A DNA stretch of 64,000 nt, taken from contig JBCBCY010000010.1 in assembly GCA_038530285.1 (NCBI GenBank), forward strand, positions 62,001-126,000. The letters run 5' to 3'. Positions 1 to 7,979 of this stretch are shown piece by piece (within the stretch, counting starts at the first letter, position 1; every line of letters starts with the position of its first letter). Source of the DNA: JASJAR01 sp038530285. Its GTDB lineage: Bacteria; Pseudomonadota; Alphaproteobacteria; Rhodobacterales; Rhodobacteraceae. The translations under genes were made by a program, and so were the position numbers. A model generated the notes under the pieces. That model was not told the DNA's origin, did no database searches, and was given only the letters and a program-made list of their open reading frames with translations.

Positions 1-1288
1 CGGCGTCAAAGTCGCGTTCCCAAAGATCGTCATCCGCATCGTCGTCCGCATCGTCGTCTTCGATGTCGTCGGTCTGTGCGGTGTCTGGCGCGTCCGTCTC
101 TTCGGGCGCGGCTTCGGCCGCGTCGGTCTCTTCGGTCTCAAACACCATCTCGGGCACATCGTCTTCCACGTCCTGCGCTTCGTCTGATGGCAATTCGGCG
201 CGCGCTTCGGCCTGTGCGGTGATCTCTTCGGGCGCAAACTCCGTCAGGATGCGTGTCACGGCATCTTCTGTTGCACGATCTTCTGCCGCGGCGCGGTCCT
301 CTTCGGTTTCGTCCTCAAGGGTCTCCGCCCCCTCTTCGGCGGTCTCGAACGCGTCATCCAGCGCGATTTCCGGCTGGTCCCCATCTGCACCGTCCAGGGC
401 CGCGAGATCGGCCAAATCCTCAGGGCTGGGGTCAGGCGATGCGGGTGCTGCGATGTCGTCAACGTCGGTCACGGCGTCTTCTTCGGCCATGACCTGCGTG
501 ATCAAAGCGGCATCAAGATCGCCGGCAAAACCCGGTGCCAATTCGGCGGCATCGGCCTCGTCATCGGCGTCTTCGGGCTCCATCGTCTGGGCATACGCGG
601 CCGCACCCAAATCGCGCGATCGCGTCCGTTCGACCACCGCGCGGATGCGGTTCAGCTTGTCTTCGATCGTGTCTTCAACATCTTCGTCCGGTGCGTCACC
701 CGCGTCTGCCTCGGCGACAGGGGCATCTTCTGCGCGCTCGGAAAGCTCTTCGGCGGCATCTGCCGGCGCGTCTTCAACCGGTGTGTCTTCAAGGGTCACA
801 TCGTCATCGGCGACGGCGTCGTCCGCCACGGTATCAAGACTGTCCTCTTCGAAGGTCTCGGCCTCGCCTTCGGCCTCAACCTCGGCGGCGTCGGCGTCCT
901 TTGCGATGACGGCAGCCGGCGCTGCAGCGACGATTTCGGCGGCATCAGCCTGGGGGTCCTCGACCGCGATGTCGGCCATCTCGGCCATGGCTTCACTGGC
1001 GGGCAAATCGCTTTCATCTTCGACCAGACCCGAATCGATCTGGCGCAAAATCACGTCTTCGCCGTCCACGCGCGCTTCGACCCGGCGCTGGATTTCGCGT
1101 TCTGCAATGCGGTGCAGCATCTCCGCATCAGGGGTCGGAGGCTCGGCGCCGAAGTAACGGTCATCCGCCGCAAGGTCCCGGAAATATTCAGCAATCGACC
1201 GCATGGTCGAAAACGGATCGTCAAATCCCTCCAGCGTGCAGCTGAACGTACCGTAAGAAACCGTCAGGATCTTGCTCGAACCAACCAT
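1..1288 (-). CDS. Partial acidic hypothetical protein (3' end outside window)
   Basis: The frame is open from an ATG at 1288 to the window edge (429 codons, no stop), so the C-terminus is missing. The first ~75 residues form an ordered-looking, mixed-composition domain beginning MVGSSKILTVSYGTFSCTLE and containing EYFRDLAADDRYFGAEPP; the rest is dominated by Asp, Glu and Ala with few hydrophobic stretches, which predicts a long disordered acidic region. I recall this N-terminus as widely conserved in Rhodobacterales, often labelled hypothetical or, probably wrongly, CheA-like. No enzymatic motif, signal peptide or membrane segment is visible. It is divergent from the thiamine diphosphokinase gene, separated by ~120 bp that must hold both promoters. 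Function unknown. Confidence 0.8.
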   Translation of the reverse strand, partial: MVGSSKILTVSYGTFSCTLEGFDDPFSTMRSIAEYFRDLAADDRYFGAEPPTPDAEMLHRIAEREIQRRVEARVDGEDVILRQIDSGLVEDESDLPASEAMAEMADIAVEDPQADAAEIVAAAPAAVIAKDADAAEVEAEGEAETFEEDSLDTVADDAVADDDVTLEDTPVEDAPADAAEELSERAEDAPVAEADAGDAPDEDVEDTIEDKLNRIRAVVERTRSRDLGAAAYAQTMEPEDADDEADAAELAPGFAGDLDAALITQVMAEEDAVTDVDDIAAPASPDPSPEDLADLAALDGADGDQPEIALDDAFETAEEGAETLEDETEEDRAAAEDRATEDAVTRILTEFAPEEITAQAEARAELPSDEAQDVEDDVPEMVFETEETDAAEAAPEETDAPDTAQTDDIEDDDADDDADDDLWERDFDA

Positions 1289-1407
1289 TGATTTTCGCTT
1301 TCTCTACATAGCAGCAACAGTGTGTTTACCACGCCATCGTTCACAAATAGGAACAGACTAATGGTTATCGCAGGATTTTTTTGGGTCAGAATTGTGGCAC
1401 TTTTTCC

Positions 1408-2070
1408 GTGACAGAAACGACAGCGGTTGTTTGCGACGATCAGCCTGTGATCCTGATTGGCCCGGCAGACGCGCAAAAGGCTGATTTTGAGCGTGTCGCG
1501 CAGCCCGGCCGAAAGGTGGTTGCCGCCGATGGCGGAGCGGCCCGGGCACTCGCCTTTGGTGTGACCCCCGATGCGGTGATCGGCGACTTTGATTCCTTTG
1601 CCCCCGACGCCCGCATCGCGCCGGCAAAGCTGCACCGGATCGCCGAGCAAGACAGCACCGACTTTGAAAAATGCCTGGCCCGGATCGACGCGCCACGCGT
1701 CCTGGCGCTGGGCTTTCTTGGCGCGCGGATCGATCACGGGCTTGCGGTGCTGTCGGCTTTGGCGAAATCCCCCCCGGGCTGGTGTATCTTGATCAGCCCC
1801 CATGACATCGCGGTCCACTGCCCGCACCATATGGCGCTCGATCTCGCCCCGGGCACCCGTGTGTCGCTTTTCCCCATGACCGGGGTGACGGGGCGCTCGA
1901 CCGGGTTGAACTGGCCAATCGACGGGCTGGCGTTTCACCCAATCGGCCAGATCGGCACATCGAACCTGTCCACCGGCCCGGTCACGCTTGAAGTGTCGGG
2001 CGACGGCATGCTTCTTATTTTGCCACCCAATGCACTGGGTCCGCTTCTGGCCGCGCTTGCCTCAGCATGA
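1408..2070 (+). CDS. thiN: Thiamine diphosphokinase
   Basis: Transfers pyrophosphate from ATP to thiamine to make the cofactor thiamine diphosphate, in the cytoplasm. The sequence has the family signatures: VVAADGGAARAL near residue 37, VIGDFDSF around residue 60, the D-S-T-D-F-EKC segment, and GARIDHGLAVLSAL; the C-terminal half has the thiamine-binding beta-sandwich pattern (TGLNWPIDG, GTSNLSTG). I chose GTG 1408; an in-frame TTG at 1381 would add nine residues but fits the family less well. The last 56 bp overlap the convergent EamA gene. About 220 aa, normal for the family. Confidence 0.88.
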   Translation: MTETTAVVCDDQPVILIGPADAQKADFERVAQPGRKVVAADGGAARALAFGVTPDAVIGDFDSFAPDARIAPAKLHRIAEQDSTDFEKCLARIDAPRVLALGFLGARIDHGLAVLSALAKSPPGWCILISPHDIAVHCPHHMALDLAPGTRVSLFPMTGVTGRSTGLNWPIDGLAFHPIGQIGTSNLSTGPVTLEVSGDGMLLILPPNALGPLLAALASA

Positions 2071-2950
2071 CCGCCCGCTCGCGCCACAGGATATAAAGCC
2101 CCGCGCACAGGATAATCCCGATCCCCAACAGCGCCAGCCCGTTGGGAAACTCGCGGAAGATCCACCAGCTCACCAGTGCCGCCATGGGAATCTCCAGGTA
2201 TTGGATGGGGGCCACCGTCGAAGACGGCGCATGGGCAAGGCTTTGCACCATCAACAGATGCGCCAACGTGCCGAAAAACCCGATCCCGGCCAGATAGGCC
2301 CAGCCAGCCCCGTGGGGCCAGACGAAGGTCAGGTCGTAAATGGCCAACGCACTTCCCAACCCCATCAGCGGCACCATCATGGCAATGCTCACCCAGCCTG
2401 ACACCGCTTGCAGGGCCGTGGCATTCGCCTCTTGCGCCAGCACACGGGTGACAAGGATGAACACCGCAAAGCACACCGCGCCAACAACGGGCAGCAAGGC
2501 CGCCAGCCCTACCGCCGCAAAGCTCGGCTGGATCACCAGCACCGTGCCCACAAATCCGAACAAGGCGGCCACCACCCGGCGCCAGCCGACCACTTCGCCC
2601 ATAAAGTAGTGGCCCAGAAAGAACAGAATGAACGGCATCACATAGGCAATCGCGATCGCATCGGCCAAGGGCAGAACGCGGAAAGCGCCAAAGATCGCGG
2701 CCAGACCCCCAAGGTTCAGCACCGAGCGGATCACCGTCAGCCAGAACGCGCGCCGCGTCAGCCGAAGACTGACCCCCTGTGCACGCGCCAGCGCCGTCAT
2801 CGCAGCCCCTTGCGCGAGCATCCGCGCCAGGATCAGCACCGCCAATGGCAGGCTCGCCCCGGCCAGTTTGGCAAAGGCATCAGAAAACGGGATGGTCAGG
2901 CAAAACCCGATCATAAGCACAATGCCAAGGACCGGACGATCATGTGTCAT
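2015..2950 (-). CDS. EamA/DMT-family membrane transporter
   Basis: 311 aa with about ten hydrophobic segments arranged as two EamA repeats; the first repeat has the pattern of helices broken by short charged loops (RMLAQGAAMTALARA, ADAIAIAYVMPFILFFLGHY), the second contains APIQYLEIPMAALVSWWIF. Such inner-membrane proteins of the drug/metabolite transporter superfamily export amino acids, metabolites or toxins; the substrate cannot be read from sequence. It is convergent with thiN and their 3' ends overlap by 56 bp, so the two transcripts are complementary there. Confidence 0.85.
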   Translation of the reverse strand: MTHDRPVLGIVLMIGFCLTIPFSDAFAKLAGASLPLAVLILARMLAQGAAMTALARAQGVSLRLTRRAFWLTVIRSVLNLGGLAAIFGAFRVLPLADAIAIAYVMPFILFFLGHYFMGEVVGWRRVVAALFGFVGTVLVIQPSFAAVGLAALLPVVGAVCFAVFILVTRVLAQEANATALQAVSGWVSIAMMVPLMGLGSALAIYDLTFVWPHGAGWAYLAGIGFFGTLAHLLMVQSLAHAPSSTVAPIQYLEIPMAALVSWWIFREFPNGLALLGIGIILCAGLYILWRERAVMLRQARPEADPVHWVAK

Positions 2951-3055
2951 GAGCCTACGTTAAGCACGTCCACCAAGCGCGTCCATCGGGTCATTGCACC
3001 GCTTGCAGACATCCGAATTTTAACGCTACCGTCCCGCAAAGTCCGGAGCGCCCCA

Positions 3056-4657
3056 ATGTCGGTACAACAAGACCTCGCCAAGGCCAAAAGCCTGATGAAA
3101 AAAGGCAAGACGAGCCAGGCGCGCGAACACTTCCAGAAGATCCTCGCCCGGTTCCCGCACAACAGATCGGCGATTGAGGGTCTCAAAGCGCTTGCCGGCG
3201 CCCCGGCCGGCCCGGCCGATCAAAAGCGCATTGCCGAACTTTCCAGGATTGTCGCATTGTTTCGCGGCGGGGATGTCACCGGCGCCTATGCGCGTCTGGA
3301 ACACGTCGAAGGCCAGCTTGACCCCCACCCCGAGACGTTCAACCTGAAGGGCGTGCTTTTATCGCGGCTGCAGCGCTCAAACGAGGCCATCGCGGCCTAT
3401 ACTGAATGTCTCGCACTCAACCCCGATCAACTTGAGGTTTTGGTGAACCTCGGCAAGTCACTCCTGAATGTGAACCGGCTCGACGAGGGGATCGCGGCCT
3501 ATCAACGTGCCCTGAAACTGGCCCCGCACAATTACGCGGTCGCACTTCGTCTGGCCACGGCGTTGAATTCCGCAGGCGACAAGGACGATGCGATCAAGGT
3601 CCTCGACACCGCTATGAAACAGCACCCCGATAACCCGCGCCTGCTGATTGAGCGCGCCAATATTGACGCTTTGACCCTTGGCGACCCGCGCCTTGACGTG
3701 CTTGCGGGGTACCTGGCCTCTGACGAGGTTGAAGCACACGATAAAAGGACGATCCATTTCGTCTTGGGCCGCGCCCATGACAAGGCGGGCGACTACGCCC
3801 GCGCCTATGACCACTTCCAGCAAGGCAATGCCATCCGGCGGGCCGAATTCGATTATACGACCGACGACGACCGGACCCTGTTTGAAGACATCAAGTCGGC
3901 CTTTGCCGCGCCTTGGGCGCCCGCGCCCGCACCCGATGCCGGCCCGCATCCGATCTTCATCGTCGGGATGCCGCGGTCCGGCACCACGCTTCTGGAACAG
4001 ATCATCGGCGCGCATCGCGCCGCACAAGGGGCCGGTGAGTTGCGCTTTTTCACGCAATACGTCCGGCCGGTGTTCCGCGAACATGGGGCCAGCGCGCGCG
4101 ATCTCTTCACGCCTGAGCGTTTGGCGCAGGTCCAGTCGGACTACCGCCGCGTGATTGCCGATCTGTCCCACGGATCGGACCGGGTCGTTGACAAGATGCC
4201 CATCAACTTCAGCTTCGTGGGCGTTATGGCCGCAGCTTTCCCGGATGCCCCGATCTTGCACATCAAGCGCGACCCACGCGCCACCTGCTGGTCGATCTTC
4301 CGCCAGAACTTCGGGTCGACCGGCAATCGCTACGCCTTCGATCTGACGGAAACCGTGGCCATGCACGGGCTATACCAGGACCTCATGGCGTTCTGGCGCG
4401 ATCTTTTGCCGGGCCGGATCCTGGACGTGAACTATGAAGCCCTCACCGCAGCGCCTGAGGATGAAGCCCGCCGCATCCTCACGCATTGCGGACTGGATTG
4501 GGACCCGGGCGTTCTGGCGTTTCACAAGAAAAAACGCGTGGTTCGAACCGCGAGTTCAGCCCAGGTGCGCAAGGCGATTTATACCGGCAGTTCAGACGAA
4601 TGGCGCAACTATGCCCCCTTTGTCGGCGATGCCTTTGCGCCGTTGGGGTTGGATTAG
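3056..4657 (+). CDS. TPR-repeat sulfotransferase
   Basis: 533 aa, two parts. Residues ~1-280 carry tetratricopeptide repeats (for example the unit with NLKGVLLSRLQRSNEAIAAY followed by NLGKSLLNVNRLDEGIAAYQ). From ~300 to the end is a sulfotransferase domain with the 5'-phosphosulfate-binding loop GMPRSGTTLLEQII and downstream FPDAPILHIKRDPRATCWSI, matching the 3'-phosphate motif region. Such proteins move sulfate from PAPS to a protein or polysaccharide acceptor; the acceptor is unknown. The frame stays open ~650 bp upstream, but that part is antisense to the EamA gene and lacks TPR character; ATG 3056 begins the repeat-containing protein. Not in an obvious operon. Confidence 0.85.
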   Translation: MSVQQDLAKAKSLMKKGKTSQAREHFQKILARFPHNRSAIEGLKALAGAPAGPADQKRIAELSRIVALFRGGDVTGAYARLEHVEGQLDPHPETFNLKGVLLSRLQRSNEAIAAYTECLALNPDQLEVLVNLGKSLLNVNRLDEGIAAYQRALKLAPHNYAVALRLATALNSAGDKDDAIKVLDTAMKQHPDNPRLLIERANIDALTLGDPRLDVLAGYLASDEVEAHDKRTIHFVLGRAHDKAGDYARAYDHFQQGNAIRRAEFDYTTDDDRTLFEDIKSAFAAPWAPAPAPDAGPHPIFIVGMPRSGTTLLEQIIGAHRAAQGAGELRFFTQYVRPVFREHGASARDLFTPERLAQVQSDYRRVIADLSHGSDRVVDKMPINFSFVGVMAAAFPDAPILHIKRDPRATCWSIFRQNFGSTGNRYAFDLTETVAMHGLYQDLMAFWRDLLPGRILDVNYEALTAAPEDEARRILTHCGLDWDPGVLAFHKKKRVVRTASSAQVRKAIYTGSSDEWRNYAPFVGDAFAPLGLD

Positions 4658-4664
4658 GCCGCGT

Positions 4665-6038
4665 TCAGCAATTGGGCACGTTGACCGCCAACCCACCGAG
4701 TGCCGTTTCCTTGTACCGCTCTGACATATCTTCGCCGGTCTGGCGCATCGTCTCGATCGCGGCATCCAGCGGCACGAAATGCTCACCGTTCCCCCGCAAG
4801 CTGAGCGACGCCGCCGACACCGCCTTGATCGCGCCGAGCCCGTTGCGTTCAATGCACGGCACCTGCACCAACCCACGCACCGGGTCGCAGGTCATGCCCA
4901 GATGATGCTCAAGCGCAATTTCAGCCGCGTTTTCAACCTGTTCGGGCGTCCCCCCAAGAACGGCGGCCAAACCTGCGGCGGCCATCGCACTGGCCGATCC
5001 AACCTCTGCCTGACAGCCACATTCAGCGCCAGAGATTGAGGCATTGTGCTTCACCAACCCGCCGATCGCCGCGGCGGTCAACAAAAACTCAGGCACCCGC
5101 GTTCGCGTCGCCCCCGGCACATGGTCAAGGTAATACCGGATCGTGCCGGGGATCACGCCCGCCGCGCCGTTGGTCGGGGCCGTGACCACCTGACCGCCCG
5201 CGGCGTTTTCCTCGTTCACGGCCATGGCATAGACGCTGATCCAGTCGTTGATCGTATGGGGCGCGGTCAGATTGCGTCCGCGTTCGTCGATCAAGGCGGC
5301 GTGGATATCGGCCGCCCGCCGTTTGACGTTCAGACCGCCCGGCAAGACCCCGGGCGTCTCTAGCCCCCGGTCGATACACTGTGACATCACCGTCCAGATC
5401 CGCTCGATCCCGGCATCAAGATCAGCGCGCCCCATCCGCGACAGCTCATTTTCGCGCTTCAACTCCGCGATGGACCGGCCCGTCTGGGCACACATCGCCA
5501 GCATCTGATCGGCACTGGCAAAGGGAAAGGGCACCGGCGGGCCCATGTCGGTGTCGCGCCCCTGGGCCAGTTCCGCCTGGGTCAGAACAAACCCGCCGCC
5601 GATCGAATAGTAGATCTCATCGAGGATCACATCACCTTCGCCGTCCAGCGCAGACAGGCGCAGCCCATTGGCATGGCCGGGCAGGGGGGCCGAGCGATCA
5701 AAGATCAAATCCTTAGCGGGATCGAAAGCCAGACGCGCCAAGCCTTCCGGGCGAACCTCTTTTTCGCGCCCGATCCGGTCCATCGCGGCATCGGCCTCCG
5801 CCCGGTCATAGGTGTCAGGCCGAAACCCCGCCAACCCCAGGATCACCGCGCGGTCCGTCGCATGTCCGACGCCGGTGAACGCCAGCGACCCATGCAGATG
5901 CGCGCGCACGCCTTGCGCGGTGAACGCCGAAGCGCGCAGGGTGTCCAGAAACCGCGCGGCCGCCACCATCGGCCCCATCGTATGGGATGACGATGGGCCG
6001 ACACCGATTTTGAACAGATCAAGCACCGAGATGAACAT
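4665..6038 (-). CDS. sdaA: L-serine ammonia-lyase (iron-sulfur type)
   Basis: Deaminates L-serine to pyruvate and ammonia. 457 aa, the single-chain form with beta (N-terminal) and alpha (C-terminal) domains. Seen: the KIGVGPSSSHTMGPM signature right after the start, and cysteines of the oxygen-sensitive [4Fe-4S] cluster in SGAECGCQAEVGSA and CDPVRGLVQVPCIERNG. I chose the ATG at 6038 because MFISVLDLFKIGVGPSSSHT is the conserved beginning; an upstream in-frame start would add seven non-conserved residues. Convergent with the sulfotransferase gene, with only 7 bp between stops. Confidence 0.93.
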   Translation of the reverse strand: MFISVLDLFKIGVGPSSSHTMGPMVAAARFLDTLRASAFTAQGVRAHLHGSLAFTGVGHATDRAVILGLAGFRPDTYDRAEADAAMDRIGREKEVRPEGLARLAFDPAKDLIFDRSAPLPGHANGLRLSALDGEGDVILDEIYYSIGGGFVLTQAELAQGRDTDMGPPVPFPFASADQMLAMCAQTGRSIAELKRENELSRMGRADLDAGIERIWTVMSQCIDRGLETPGVLPGGLNVKRRAADIHAALIDERGRNLTAPHTINDWISVYAMAVNEENAAGGQVVTAPTNGAAGVIPGTIRYYLDHVPGATRTRVPEFLLTAAAIGGLVKHNASISGAECGCQAEVGSASAMAAAGLAAVLGGTPEQVENAAEIALEHHLGMTCDPVRGLVQVPCIERNGLGAIKAVSAASLSLRGNGEHFVPLDAAIETMRQTGEDMSERYKETALGGLAVNVPNC

Positions 6039-6101
6039 ACCCGCCTGTCTAGCCGCCAAAGCCGCCCCGCGTAAGGGCAGGGGCGACCCCGGCTCGCCCG
6101 G

Positions 6102-6515
6102 TTACGACGCTGCGGCAGCAGGCATCTCGCCCATCCGGGCCTTCAGCCAGAACATCCGCGCCAGCATCGCCAAAACCGCAATACATCCCGTCAAACAGAT
6201 CGCCACCAACCAAAGCGCCGGTTTCATGCCCAAACGTCTGGCCTCCGGCGCCATAAGCGTGAAAGCGATTGAGATCGCCAAAAGCAGATCCAGCCAGACC
6301 TGATTGCCGGTGATCGTGTTGGTGTGGTTGATCCAGAATTGGACAAGGCCTTCGACCGCGACGCCGTAAAGCGTGAAGGCCAAAAACCCGGCGGACAAAA
6401 CAGCGGGAAGGATCCAGGAATTGGGCCCGGGCGTGCCATCAAATGTCGGATGCCCGACATTGTAGACGACAAAGCCAAGGGCTGCGAGGATGGGAATGAG
6501 TTGAAGCAGGGTCAT
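6102..6515 (-). CDS. Small four-helix membrane protein under TetR control
   Basis: 137 aa with four predicted transmembrane helices (starting LLQLIPILAALGFVVYNVG, ILPAVLSAGFLAFTLYGVA, WLDLLLAISIAFTLMA, PALWLVAICLTGCIAVLAML) and a short Ala-rich tail. No signature I can name. ATG 6515 begins the first helix. It is divergent from the TetR-family gene at 6590 and the 74 bp between them contain two near-identical palindromes, so this is the most likely target gene of that regulator. Repression by the regulator, relieved by an unknown ligand, is an inference from layout. Confidence 0.7.
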   Translation of the reverse strand: MTLLQLIPILAALGFVVYNVGHPTFDGTPGPNSWILPAVLSAGFLAFTLYGVAVEGLVQFWINHTNTITGNQVWLDLLLAISIAFTLMAPEARRLGMKPALWLVAICLTGCIAVLAMLARMFWLKARMGEMPAAAAS

Positions 6516-6536
6516 GGGATTGGTCCAATTTGAAGT

Positions 6537-6578
6537 TGTAGCGACTGCTACGATAGTCGAAATGTAGCGATTGCTACA
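6537..6578. promoter_or_regulatory. Twin TetR-type operators
   Basis: Two copies of an inverted repeat lie between the divergent membrane-protein and TetR genes. The copy at 6563-6578 is perfect (TGTAGC, 4 nt, GCTACA); the copy at 6537-6552 is TGTAGC, 4 nt, GCTACG, with one mismatch at the last position. Their centres are 26 bp apart. Sites of this size and position are typical TetR-family operators controlling both flanking genes. Confidence 0.8.
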
Positions 6579-6589
6579 ATAGGAAAATA

Positions 6590-7126
6590 ATGAGCGATTC
6601 CAACGAAAAGAAACAAACCTGGCTGCTGTTGATGGCGGGCCATGTGGTCGAAAACGGCCTGGCGGGGGCGTCGTTGCGGCCTCTGGCCAAGGCGGCGGGG
6701 ACGTCCGACCGGATGTTGATCTATCATTTCGGGTCAAAAGACGGGCTCATTGATGCCCTGCTGAGATGTCTCGCTGAACGCTTCACGCAAGCGCTCGATG
6801 CGGCCCTTCCACCCGGGCACGCGCCCAATCGCGCCGCTTGCCTGGCCGAGATCACGGCTCTTATGCGCCAACCTCAGGCAGCGGCATTTGCCCATGTCTG
6901 GCTAGATATTCTGGCCGAGGCGGCGCGCGGCACGACGGTGTTTCAAACCACGGCGGCGGCCATCATCGAAGGCTTTCTTGACTGGATTGTGGGACGGCTG
7001 CCCGAAGACGATCCTGACCCCGCCACGGGGGCCGCCGTCATTTTGGCGCATATCGAAGGGGCCCTTGTTCTAACCGCGGCGGGCCGTCCGGACGTGGCCG
7101 AACGGGTCGAGAACACTTTGTTCTGA
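6590..7126 (+). CDS. TetR-family transcriptional regulator
   Basis: 178 aa. The N-terminal ~50 residues form the TetR helix-turn-helix (NGLAGASLRPLAKAAGTSDR followed by MLIYHFGSKDGLIDALL). The C-terminal half is the ligand-binding/dimerisation domain, too variable to name an inducer. ATG 6590 follows an AGGA ribosome-binding site at 6581. Two palindromes directly upstream make autoregulation and control of the divergent membrane-protein gene likely. Confidence 0.9.
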   Translation: MSDSNEKKQTWLLLMAGHVVENGLAGASLRPLAKAAGTSDRMLIYHFGSKDGLIDALLRCLAERFTQALDAALPPGHAPNRAACLAEITALMRQPQAAAFAHVWLDILAEAARGTTVFQTTAAAIIEGFLDWIVGRLPEDDPDPATGAAVILAHIEGALVLTAAGRPDVAERVENTLF

Positions 7127-7189
7127 CGTTTTCCTCTCGCGCGCGCAGACCGTGCGTTCTATAACCCGGCAAGATTTGCGGGGGCGCCA

Positions 7190-7978
7190 ATGTCTGAAAA
7201 CCTGACACCGATGGATACAGCCAAATATGTCGCGGCCCGCCGCGCCACCGATTTTGTGGAATCGGGTATGACCATCGGGCTTGGCACGGGCTCTACCGCC
7301 GCCTGGCTTCTCAAATGCCTCGCTGAGCTTATTCGCGACGAAGACCTGAAAATCACCGGCGTGCCCACATCGGTGCGCACCGCCAACATGGCTCGCGAGT
7401 TGGGCATTCCGCTGACGACGCTGGACAAGGCGAAATGGCTTGACCTGACCATTGACGGGGCCGACGAATTTGACGGTGAAATGAACCTGATCAAGGGCGG
7501 CGGCGGTGCGCTATTGCACGAAAAGGTCGTGGCCGGCGCGTCAGATCAGATGATTGTGATCGCCGACAAATCGAAAGAGGTCGAAACCCTCGGCGCCTTT
7601 CCATTGCCGGTTGAGGTGATCGGTTTTGGCCGCGACACCACCCAGTCGCTGATCGAAGAAACCCTGCCGGGGCTGGATGTTCTGGCCCGCGACCTGACGC
7701 TCAGAATGGATGGGGACACGCCACTGCGCACCGATGAGGGCAACTTTATCCTCGACCTCAACCTCAAGCGGATCGGCAATGCCCGGCAACTGGCCCTGGT
7801 GCTGAACCAGATCCCCGGCGTGGTCGAAAACGGATTGTTTATCGACATGTGCGACGTGGTCGTCACCGGCCACGGCGACGGGCGTGTCGAAGTGCGTGAC
7901 ATCAACGCAGGCACCTTCGTCGAAGAACGTGTGGCGGTTGAACCAACGGCGAATATCTTCAAAGATCTGGGCACCTGA
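7190..7978 (+). CDS. rpiA: Ribose-5-phosphate isomerase A
   Basis: Interconverts ribose 5-phosphate and ribulose 5-phosphate in the pentose phosphate pathway. 262 aa. Seen: phosphate-binding GLGTGSTA (residues ~30-37), catalytic-region TIDGADEFD (~88-95), KGGGGALLHEK (~102-112), and the C-terminal VVVTGHGDGRVEVRD segment. The gor gene begins after one intervening base past its stop codon, so the two are almost certainly co-transcribed, pairing a pentose-phosphate enzyme with an NADPH-using reductase. Confidence 0.95.
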   Translation: MSENLTPMDTAKYVAARRATDFVESGMTIGLGTGSTAAWLLKCLAELIRDEDLKITGVPTSVRTANMARELGIPLTTLDKAKWLDLTIDGADEFDGEMNLIKGGGGALLHEKVVAGASDQMIVIADKSKEVETLGAFPLPVEVIGFGRDTTQSLIEETLPGLDVLARDLTLRMDGDTPLRTDEGNFILDLNLKRIGNARQLALVLNQIPGVVENGLFIDMCDVVVTGHGDGRVEVRDINAGTFVEERVAVEPTANIFKDLGT

Positions 7979-7979
7979 C

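Noticed and set aside
63..1157. Long plus-strand frame rich in Ser and Ala
   Set aside because: It is the antisense of the acidic minus-strand gene, whose GAC/GAA/GCC codons read as Ser/Ala-rich in the opposite frame; no domain or ribosome-binding site.
2408..3055. N-terminal extension of the TPR-sulfotransferase gene
   Set aside because: This part of the open frame is mostly antisense to the EamA gene and is His/Arg/Gln-rich; the TPR protein starts cleanly at ATG 3056.
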